23,402 bases of DNA from positions 1 to 23,402 of the forward strand of contig JBNJFJ010000023.1 in NCBI GenBank assembly GCA_051746745.1, in the 5' to 3' direction. The DNA comes from Halolactibacillus sp051746745. Lineage in GTDB: Bacteria > Bacillota > Bacilli > Bacillales > Amphibacillaceae. Numbering within the stretch: the stretch's first letter is position 1; every line of letters starts with the position of its first letter. The position numbers and the translations under genes are program-made. Under the pieces are notes generated by a model. That model was not told the DNA's origin. It saw only the letters and a list, made by a program, of their open reading frames with translations, and ran no database searches. This document shows positions 15,570-21,160 of this stretch, one piece after another.

Positions 15570-15962
15570 TGAATCACTTCCTTTCAAGAGTTTATATTGT
15601 CATCACATTGGTGATCAACGAAGCCCATATTAATTCTTCTTGTGAATTGTTAACCTCACAGCTTTATATGGTAACTATATTCTATCATACCATAAGTTTT
15701 TTGCAAAAATAACTGAAAAGTATGTAAATTCTCATAGGATAAATCGCTATCATATCATTTTGGTATATAAATCGCATCATTTACTGTTTAATGATAACTA
15801 ATTACGAATAATCATCTATGAATGACAACCTAAAAAGAGAGGATGACTAACAGATTTGATGAAAAGTGCTTCCTGTCAATGGCGGAAATGACTGATAAAT
15901 CAACTATTTAATTGGCAGATGGCACAAAAAAAGTAAATCAAAAATATTTTTTAAAAAAACTA
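15570..15962. other. Divergent intergenic region between ppc and glpK leader
   Basis: The left part carries the ppc leader and promoter (minus strand). A small inverted repeat ATCAC-ATTG-GTGAT (15602-15615) lies in the ppc leader. From about 15720 to 15955 the sequence is AT-rich; I see no gene, terminator or repeat array there. Confidence 0.5.
15679..15706 (-). promoter_or_regulatory. ppc promoter
   Basis: On the minus strand, TTGCAA (15701-15706) is followed after 16 bp by TAGAAT (15679-15684; five of six). The transcript would have a leader of about 100 nt. Confidence 0.55.
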
Positions 15963-15991
15963 TTGATAACGCTTACAATATTGGTTATGAT
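15963..15991 (+). promoter_or_regulatory. glpK promoter with cre over the -35 box
   Basis: TTGATA (15963-15968), 17-bp spacer, TATGAT (15986-15991). A cre, TGATAACGCTTACA (15964-15977), matches 13 of 14 consensus positions and covers the -35 box, so CcpA bound there would block RNA polymerase. Confidence 0.8.
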
Positions 15992-16031
15992 AGTCATGTA
16001 GCAAGCGAGCTGCATCCCTTCGCAAGTATTG

Positions 16032-16083
16032 ACCTGTGCATAGAAATCATTCGTGATTTCATTAGATGTACAGGTATTTTTTT
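16032..16083 (+). terminator. GlpP-type conditional terminator in the glpK leader
   Basis: ACCTGTGCAT (16032-16041) pairs with ATGTACAGGT (16066-16075, one G-U). Inside, GAAATCA (16043-16049) pairs with TGATTTC (16054-16060) around a TTCG loop. Seven T follow the closing A. A strong terminator about 40-90 nt after the promoter and far from any stop codon matches the leaders of Bacillus glp genes, where GlpP with glycerol-3-phosphate causes read-through. The glpP gene is not in the window. Confidence 0.75.
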
Positions 16084-16270
16084 GTTTAAAATGAATAATG
16101 AACGGTAAAAGTGAAGTAAAGACCATCGTGATAGAGGATATGTGGACGAAGGTCAAAGTATGTTTTTAACAAAGAAAGAAGTAATGAACAACGGAAGATA
16201 CGAAACAAATACGGTATACTATACGAGTAATAGTAGTGTCACGCCATATGAACAAGAAAGGGAGATCAAA

Positions 16271-17773
16271 ATGAAACCTTACATACTATCCATTGATCAA
16301 GGAACCACAAGTACACGCGCTTTTTTAGTGAATCAAGACGGGGAGATTGTGGCGAAGAGTCAGCGAGAATTTGAACAGTTTTTCCCACAACCGGGTTGGG
16401 TTGAACATGATGCCAATGAAATTTGGACATCGGTCTTATCGTGTATGGCTGAAGTCCTTCGTTTAGGCGATGTCCATGCAAGTGAGATCGATTCGATTGG
16501 GATAACGAATCAACGCGAGACGACGGTTATTTGGGAAAAAGCGACCGGACGTCCAGTGCATAAGGCGGTCGTTTGGCAATCAAGACAAACAGAAGCGATT
16601 TGTCAGGACTTACGCCAACAAGGGCTTGAAGCGATGATTAAACAAAAGACAGGTTTATTGATTGATCCGTATTTCTCTGGCACAAAAGCCAAATGGATTC
16701 TTGATTACGTCGACCCAGATCGCACCAGGGCTAACGCTGGTGACTTTATGTTTGGAACGATTGATACATGGTTGATTTATAAACTCACCGGAGGTAACGT
16801 CCACAAGACTGACGTCACCAATGCCTCGCGGACGATGCTTTATAATATTCATACGTTAGACTGGGACAAAGAATTGTTAGATGTGTTTGGGGTTCCGGAA
16901 AATATGTTGCCAGAAGTCGGTGATACATCAGGTGATTTTGGGACGACGGTCAGTCATCATTTCTTCGGTTACAACGTACCGATTTCAGCATCTGCCGGTG
17001 ACCAACAAGCGGCTCTTTTCGGTCAAGCGTGCTTCCATAAAGGGATGGTGAAAAATACTTACGGGACCGGTTGTTTTATGTTGATGCCGACAGGCGACGA
17101 TGCGATCCATTCCGATTCCGGACTTCTGACGACGATTGCCTGGGGACTAGAGGGTAAAGTCACCTATGCGCTTGAGGGCAGCATCTTTGTCGGGGGAAGT
17201 GCGATTGGCTGGTTACGGGATGGTCTTAGAATGATTGAGGCAACGAGTGACAGCGAAACGTATGCGACCCGTGTCACGTCGACGGACGGGGTTTATGTTG
17301 TTCCTGCGTTTGTCGGTCTTGGGACACCTTACTGGGATAGTGATGCAAGGGGGGCGATGTTTGGTCTGACGCGCGGGACAACGAAAGAACATGTCATTCG
17401 GGCCACGCTTGAAGCGATTTGTTACCAAACAAAAGATGTCCTTGATACGATGATGAAAGATGCCGGGGTGACGTTACATACGTTACGTGTCGACGGCGGG
17501 GCAGTGAAGAATAACTTCTTAATGCAGTTTCAAAGTGACCTTATGAATGCGCCGGTAGAACGGCCAGTTAATAATGAAACAACAGCCCTTGGGGCGGCTT
17601 ATTTAGCCGGTCTATCGACCGGTTTCTTTAAAGATAAAGACACAATCAAAGACCGCTGGAAACAAGACAGGGCGTTTCAACCCAACATGGAAACAGCTGA
17701 GCGGGAAAAACTGTATCATGGCTGGCAAAAAGCCGTTGAAGCGACGCGGGTATTTAAAGTGGATGAGAAATAG
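16271..17773 (+). CDS. glpK: Glycerol kinase
   Basis: Cytosolic enzyme that phosphorylates glycerol to glycerol-3-phosphate, trapping it for catabolism or lipid synthesis. FGGY family, 500 residues. Landmarks are the N-terminal ATP loop SIDQGTTSTR, GITNQRETT, VWQSRQT, DTWLIYKLTGG, GDQQAALFGQ, KNTYGTGCF and VDGGAVKNNF. His230 in the SHHFFG loop matches the residue phosphorylated by HPr in Gram-positive GlpK, so PTS-dependent activation is likely. The frame is open for 43 more codons upstream, but that stretch is unlike GlpK and lacks a good ribosome site. AAGGGAG ending 8 bases before ATG 16271 fixes the start. No glpF or glpD lies beside it. Control is by CcpA and GlpP through the leader upstream. 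Confidence 0.96.
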   Translation: MKPYILSIDQGTTSTRAFLVNQDGEIVAKSQREFEQFFPQPGWVEHDANEIWTSVLSCMAEVLRLGDVHASEIDSIGITNQRETTVIWEKATGRPVHKAVVWQSRQTEAICQDLRQQGLEAMIKQKTGLLIDPYFSGTKAKWILDYVDPDRTRANAGDFMFGTIDTWLIYKLTGGNVHKTDVTNASRTMLYNIHTLDWDKELLDVFGVPENMLPEVGDTSGDFGTTVSHHFFGYNVPISASAGDQQAALFGQACFHKGMVKNTYGTGCFMLMPTGDDAIHSDSGLLTTIAWGLEGKVTYALEGSIFVGGSAIGWLRDGLRMIEATSDSETYATRVTSTDGVYVVPAFVGLGTPYWDSDARGAMFGLTRGTTKEHVIRATLEAICYQTKDVLDTMMKDAGVTLHTLRVDGGAVKNNFLMQFQSDLMNAPVERPVNNETTALGAAYLAGLSTGFFKDKDTIKDRWKQDRAFQPNMETAEREKLYHGWQKAVEATRVFKVDEK

Positions 17774-17891
17774 TCAGTGTGAGGATGGCTTTGTAATGAC
17801 TCACGTAGTTAACGGCAAAAATCTCGATGTGAATGAGTGCAAAAATAATCTGCATGAAAAGATAAAAGTCCATATAAAAATGCCTATATAA

Positions 17892-17931
17892 AACCGGCAA
17901 CACCTTAGTGTGTTGCCGGTTGTTAAATTTT
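17892..17931. terminator. Terminator between glpK and the aldo/keto reductase
   Basis: AACCGGCAACAC (17892-17903) and GTGTTGCCGGTT (17910-17921) make a perfect 12-bp stem with a six-base loop, followed by GTTAAATTTTC on the plus strand. On the minus strand the tail is weaker (TTTATATAGG). It separates two convergent genes. Confidence 0.8.
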
Positions 17932-17938
17932 CTAGTCA

Positions 17939-18832
17939 TTAATCAAGTAAGGTTGCAGCACGTGCGTTTTTACGAACCTGTTCAGGGGTTTTACACCCTG
18001 GAATCACAGTTGTAACGACATCGTTTTTTAAGCACCAGCTAAGCGCCCACGTTGCCATATCTGTGCCTTCCGGTACTTCTTCTTTTAAGATCCGTTCAAC
18101 TTCAAGTAACTTTTGACGGGTATCTTCTTTATCATGACGTGACCGAACATCACTCGCACTAAACGTATCACCTGGCTTATATTTACCGGTTAAGTACCCA
18201 CTCGCGAGCGGGACGCGCGCTAAAATACCGAGATCGTCTTGCTTAGCAATCGGGAAAATCGTCTCTTCAACGTCCCGCGTTAACCGGTTATATATGAGTT
18301 GGAGTGCTTCTGCCCCAACTGATTTTGCCTTAGTGGCATGATCGACACTTGGATCATTCTGTAGCGAGAGGCCAATATGTTTGATTTTACCACGTTCTTT
18401 TTGTTTATCTAACATCGTCCATAAGTCGTCGTTATCAAACTCATGTACTTTAAATGAATGCGATTGATACAAATCAATATAATCTGTCTGTAGAGACAGT
18501 AACGAATCATCCAATTGTTTTAATACTTCGTCTGCACTTACGTGACGGGTGCGTTCAAAGTTATCATGGAAATGATGGCCGAATTTAGTCGCAACGACCC
18601 AATCTTCACGGTTATGACGTTTTAAGTAATCGCCAATAAAGCGTTCAGATAAATGATCGCCATAACATTCAGCGGTATCAATTAAATTAATTCCTTCTTC
18701 ATGAGCGGTAGTTAAAATCGCATCGACTTCTTGTTGGGTAAAATCTTTCCCCCATTCACCACCAAATTGCCAAGTACCGACACCAATAACGGATAAATCA
18801 AGGGATGTGCTGCCTAATTTACGATATTTCAT
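17939..18832 (-). CDS. Aldo/keto reductase
   Basis: NAD(P)H-dependent oxidoreductase of the AKR superfamily, 297 residues, TIM-barrel fold, cytosolic. The catalytic tetrad is visible: Asp52, Tyr57 (DTAECYGDHLSE), Lys83 (VATKFG) and His125 (YQSHSF). The C-terminal VIPGCKTPEQVRKN matches the cofactor-binding region of the YhdN/IolS-like branch. The substrate cannot be inferred; these enzymes are often general aldehyde or detoxification reductases. The frame begins at an ATG six codons earlier, but GAGAGGAG, which starts at that codon, is the ribosome site for the ATG at 18832. A terminator-like hairpin precedes the gene on its own strand. Confidence 0.9.
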   Translation of the reverse strand: MKYRKLGSTSLDLSVIGVGTWQFGGEWGKDFTQQEVDAILTTAHEEGINLIDTAECYGDHLSERFIGDYLKRHNREDWVVATKFGHHFHDNFERTRHVSADEVLKQLDDSLLSLQTDYIDLYQSHSFKVHEFDNDDLWTMLDKQKERGKIKHIGLSLQNDPSVDHATKAKSVGAEALQLIYNRLTRDVEETIFPIAKQDDLGILARVPLASGYLTGKYKPGDTFSASDVRSRHDKEDTRQKLLEVERILKEEVPEGTDMATWALSWCLKNDVVTTVIPGCKTPEQVRKNARAATLLD

Positions 18833-18891
18833 TGTTAGTCTCCTCTCCAATGTTTGTTCAGCTTAAGTGTAATGAAAAATAGGGTTAGATG

Positions 18892-18924
18892 CAAAAAAAA
18901 TACACCCAATGACGTGATTGGGTG
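18892..18924 (-). terminator. Terminator in the leader of the aldo/keto reductase
   Basis: CACCCAAT (18903-18910) and ATTGGGTG (18917-18924) form an 8-bp stem with a six-base loop, and on the minus strand TATTTTTTTTGC follows. It points towards the reductase and lies 60 bases before it. No minus-strand gene ends upstream of it, so it belongs to an attenuated leader or a small RNA. Confidence 0.75.
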
Positions 18925-19023
18925 CCAATAAGGGGGACAATCTAATTTGAAAAATACGCTACTTCACTTGACGTGTAACCGCAGTTAGGTCGAAAAGGAA
19001 GCATCTATTCCAAAATTGTAACC
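18893..19023 (-). ncRNA. Putative small RNA or attenuated leader of the reductase
   Basis: A minus-strand promoter (TATAAT 19030-19035, weak -35 ATGAAA 19053-19058) would start a transcript near 19023 that ends about 130 nt later at the U8 terminator. The RNA has an unpaired C-rich stretch GTCCCCCTTATT just before the terminator stem. This is the kind of anti-Shine-Dalgarno segment seen in Firmicute regulatory RNAs such as FsrA and RoxS. I do not recognise the family. No open frame of note is present. An alternative is a riboswitch-like attenuator for the reductase. Confidence 0.4.
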
Positions 19024-19029
19024 GTTTTC

Positions 19030-19058
19030 ATTATATGATATCGTCATGGTTTTTTCAT
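19030..19058 (-). promoter_or_regulatory. Minus-strand promoter driving the putative RNA/leader
   Basis: Perfect TATAAT (19030-19035) with a four-of-six -35, ATGAAA (19053-19058), at 17-bp spacing. Confidence 0.5.
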
Positions 19059-19110
19059 CGACCAAAAGATCTATTTATATAGAAATTATTGGAATGATGA
19101 CATTCTCCTT

Positions 19111-19139
19111 TTGTATTATTCAGAAAAAAGGCGTATAAT
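19111..19139 (+). promoter_or_regulatory. Promoter of the ydjO-like gene
   Basis: TTGTAT (19111-19116), 17-bp spacer, perfect TATAAT (19134-19139), 31 bases before the start codon. Confidence 0.7.
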
Positions 19140-19170
19140 TAGAGTTAAACCCAAGAAAGGGGAAGTGTAA

Positions 19171-19353
19171 ATGGCATACTATAATAACCGTCGTGAACCA
19201 GTCGAACAAGTAGAAACAAAGGTCTGGTCATGTACAAATGATGATTGTCAAGGTTTCATGCGTCTCGATTATAGCTTTGATGAAAAACCAACATGTCCAT
19301 TATGTGGATCAGAAATGAAAGAGGATACGAGAACGTTACCGAAACTCTCATAA
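19171..19353 (+). CDS. YdjO-like cold-inducible zinc-ribbon protein
   Basis: A 60-residue protein starting MAYYNNRREP, with four cysteines in a zinc-ribbon arrangement: Cys21 and Cys26 (CTNDDC), then Cys42 and Cys45 (CPLCGSEM). The opening, the W-x-C spacing and the CPLCGS motif match the Bacillus YdjO family, named for cold induction in Bacillus subtilis; its molecular role is unknown. It has a strong promoter, a good ribosome site (AAAGGGGAAG) and a terminator of its own, so it is a single-gene unit. Metal binding is inferred from the cysteine pattern. Confidence 0.85.
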   Translation: MAYYNNRREPVEQVETKVWSCTNDDCQGFMRLDYSFDEKPTCPLCGSEMKEDTRTLPKLS

Positions 19354-19394
19354 CTTCTTCCATGTATTCGTACTTATTTTTATATTTTATGAGG

Positions 19395-19422
19395 CAGGTC
19401 ACGTTGTGGCCTGTTTTCTTTT
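19395..19422 (+). terminator. ydjO-like gene terminator
   Basis: CAGGTCAC (19395-19402) pairs with GTGGCCTG (19406-19413, one G-U) around GTT, followed by TTTTCTTTTT. Confidence 0.8.
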
Positions 19423-19552
19423 TGCTTCTTTTAAGTAAATGAATGAAAAAGGCTGTTTCAACTGTAAGATATGGCGTTAAAATACAAAAATCAGTTGGCT
19501 TTTTTCAATTTTAGTAACGAGCGAAAATACACCCACAAATAGCTCAAGGCAT

Positions 19553-19578
19553 GATATAATAATCGGTATTAACCGATA
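19553..19578 (+). promoter_or_regulatory. Extended -10 promoter with an operator-like inverted repeat
   Basis: TGATATAAT (19553-19561) is an extended -10; there is no good -35. ATCGGT-ATTA-ACCGAT (19563-19578) begins two bases after the -10 box and covers the expected start of transcription, as a repressor operator would. It could equally be a 5' hairpin in the message. Confidence 0.5.
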
Positions 19579-19597
19579 CAACAAAGGTGGTGAAAAC

Positions 19598-20008
19598 ATG
19601 GAAAATGACATGATGTCAATGTTGCATACGATTCATGACCAGTTAGGGATGATTAATGAGCGCTTAGAAACAATCGACCAACGTATGGAAACAATGGATC
19701 AACGTCTAGAAACAATGGATCAACGCATGGAACAGTTAGAATCGCGAATGGATCATGTAGAATACCGTCTGGATGCCATTGAAACAAGAGTAGGAACATT
19801 AGAAAACCGCTTTGATCAATTTGATGACCGTTTAACAACGGTAGAACGGAAATTAGATACAGTCATTGAACAAACAGTAGGATTGTTAGAATTCGAAACA
19901 AAAACAACAGAACAGCTCACATCTTTCACAAATAAGTTTACCACTCTAGAACTCATCTCTGCACAAAATTGGCAAGACATCACGGTATTAAAAGCGATGC
20001 ATGCCTAA
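19598..20008 (+). CDS. Small coiled-coil protein with heptad repeats
   Basis: A 136-residue soluble protein that I cannot assign to a named family. From about residue 5 to 95 it is a nearly continuous heptad pattern (ETIDQRM, ETMDQRL, ETMDQRM, EQLESRM, and so on), predicting a long parallel coiled coil. The final 40 residues (from about TVGLLEFETKTTEQL) are less regular. No signal peptide or membrane helix is present. The gene is well formed: ribosome site AAAGGTGGTG, promoter with operator-like repeat, and terminator. Its DNA contains three 21-nt tandem repeats, so its length may vary between strains. It may be a scaffold or a partner-binding protein; no function is claimed. Confidence 0.75.
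   Translation: MENDMMSMLHTIHDQLGMINERLETIDQRMETMDQRLETMDQRMEQLESRMDHVEYRLDAIETRVGTLENRFDQFDDRLTTVERKLDTVIEQTVGLLEFETKTTEQLTSFTNKFTTLELISAQNWQDITVLKAMHA
19667..19729 (+). repeat. Three tandem 21-nt repeats in the coiled-coil gene
   Basis: Units start at 19667, 19688 and 19709, each reading GAAACAAT-S-GA-Y-CAACG with a variable tail; units two and three differ at three positions. They encode the heptads ETIDQRM, ETMDQRL and ETMDQRM. A diverged fourth unit follows to 19750. Confidence 0.85.
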
Positions 20009-20027
20009 TCTACTCGAAACTTTTTTA

Positions 20028-20063
20028 GAAAACGAACTGCCCCAATGGTTCGTTTTCTTTTTT
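20028..20063 (+). terminator. Terminator of the coiled-coil gene
   Basis: GAAAACGAAC (20028-20037) and GTTCGTTTTC (20048-20057) form a 10-bp stem, followed by six T. Confidence 0.85.
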
Positions 20064-20086
20064 ATACTGATTTTTATGTGAATCGC

Positions 20087-20116
20087 TTGCTAAAGAGGAT
20101 GTAAACGTGTTCTAAT
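20087..20116 (+). promoter_or_regulatory. Probable promoter of the SurA-N lipoprotein gene
   Basis: TTGCTA (20087-20092), 18-bp spacer, TCTAAT (20111-20116; five of six), with TG one base before the -10 (extended -10). Confidence 0.5.
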
Positions 20117-20173
20117 GGAAAAAGTGATGTGTAAATAAGTCATCATGAATTTGATTAAAGGAATGGTTAATAG

Positions 20174-20935
20174 ATGTTAAAGAAACGGTTACGTATACTT
20201 TTAGGACTCATCGTATTTAGTTTGTTACTCGTCGCATGTAGTGACGATGAAACAGAAGAAAATACCGCACCAGATGAATCAGATGCACCAATTGAAGAAA
20301 CAGATAGTGAAACGAATATAGACACGACTGAACGCGAACCATTAGACGTGACGATTTCTGATGATGAAACGGTTGATGCTTCATCTGTCGTGCTTGTGAT
20401 CAACGGTGAAGAAGTGACAGGTGAGACGTATAATGACACCTATTTTAATACGAAGCGTTATATGATACAAAACAGTCAAGATGTAAGTGATACAGACTTA
20501 ATCAAACAACAAACCTTAACAACACTTAAAAGTTACACGTTGCTAAAGCAAGATGCAGAAGCACGTGGCATTAAGGTGACAGACCAAGATGTAACAGAGG
20601 CACTTGAAGACACAAAAGCACAGTTCGAATCAGAGGAAGAATATGAAACAGCGCTCACACAACTCGCTTATACCGAAGAGAGCTTCAAACAGTCTCTTAA
20701 AGAACAATTGCTGCAACAAATGTATATGGATGAAGTGATTGAAACAGAAGACGTGACAGAAGAAGAGATCAATGAGTTCTACGGTTTATTAGAAGAACAA
20801 TTAGATGATACACCGGCGCTTGAAGAGGTCCGCGATCAAATTGTGATGCAGATTGAACAAAGTAAATTACAACAAGCGTTTCTCGCTCAAATTGAAAAGC
20901 TCAATGAAGCAGCTGAGATTGAAGAAAAAATTTAG
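20174..20935 (+). CDS. SurA N-terminal-domain lipoprotein without rotamase domain
   Basis: Membrane-anchored extracytoplasmic protein of 253 residues. The signal peptide ends in LLVAC with Cys22 as the lipidation site. An acidic, probably disordered linker follows (about 23-70, rich in D, E and T). Residues about 72-200 match the helical chaperone domain of SurA and PrsA relatives (VVLVINGEEVTGETYND, then VTDQDVTEALEDTKAQF, then VTEEEINEFY). The C-terminal helix usual after the PPIase domain (EEVRDQIVMQIEQSKLQQAFLAQI) follows at once. The parvulin (PpiC) domain that PrsA carries between them is absent, so this should be a holdase-type chaperone without isomerase activity. The ribosome site AAAGGA (20157-20162) is 11 bases from the ATG, a little far. 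A single-gene unit. Confidence 0.82.
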   Translation: MLKKRLRILLGLIVFSLLLVACSDDETEENTAPDESDAPIEETDSETNIDTTEREPLDVTISDDETVDASSVVLVINGEEVTGETYNDTYFNTKRYMIQNSQDVSDTDLIKQQTLTTLKSYTLLKQDAEARGIKVTDQDVTEALEDTKAQFESEEEYETALTQLAYTEESFKQSLKEQLLQQMYMDEVIETEDVTEEEINEFYGLLEEQLDDTPALEEVRDQIVMQIEQSKLQQAFLAQIEKLNEAAEIEEKI

Positions 20936-20940
20936 TATAG

Positions 20941-20967
20941 ATTTGACATATATATAGTGTGTCAAAT
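20941..20967 (+). other. Short hairpin just after the lipoprotein gene
   Basis: ATTTGACA (20941-20948) and TGTCAAAT (20960-20967) form an 8-bp stem with a TA-rich loop. There is no U-tract; it may protect the 3' end of the message. The true terminator is 23 bases further on. Confidence 0.45.
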
Positions 20968-20989
20968 AGCCGACTAGATTGGAACTAAA

Positions 20990-21033
20990 AATAACCTTTA
21001 CTACAATGTTAAGTGTAGTAAAGGCTATTTTTT
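20990..21033. terminator. Bidirectional terminator between lipoprotein and antiporter genes
   Basis: AATAACCTTTACTACA (20990-21005) pairs with TGTAGTAAAGGCTATT (21014-21029), 16 positions with one mismatch, followed by TTTT on the plus strand. On the minus strand the tail is ATTTTTAGTT. It lies between two convergent genes. Confidence 0.85.
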
Positions 21034-21160
21034 GTCTGAGACATTCATTTATATCGATACATAATTAAAAAAATCAAAGCTACGTTCATTAGCCATAGTC
21101 CTGATACGTTAATTGAGTAATTAACGAGGGACGGTTTTGTTAAGGTTTTATAAATGTCGT

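Larger units (their letters stand above)
18833..19110. other. Intergenic region between the reductase and the ydjO-like gene
   Basis: No gene is visible. On the minus strand it contains a promoter (19030-19058) and a putative leader or small RNA ending in a terminator (18892-18924). The left 60 bases hold only a weak promoter-like pair (TTGCAT and TACACT at 17 bp), overlapping the terminator tail, for the reductase itself. Confidence 0.45.

Noticed and set aside
15640..15657. Possible Rex-like site TTGTGAATTG in the ppc leader
   Set aside because: Only the left half matches TTGTGAA; the right half lacks TTCACAA, and it lies downstream of the promoter.
19447..19506. Possible long hairpin joining AAAAAGGC...CAACTG with CAGTTGGCTTTTTT
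   Set aside because: The arms are interrupted by a five-base bulge and the loop is very long; the gene upstream already has a better terminator.
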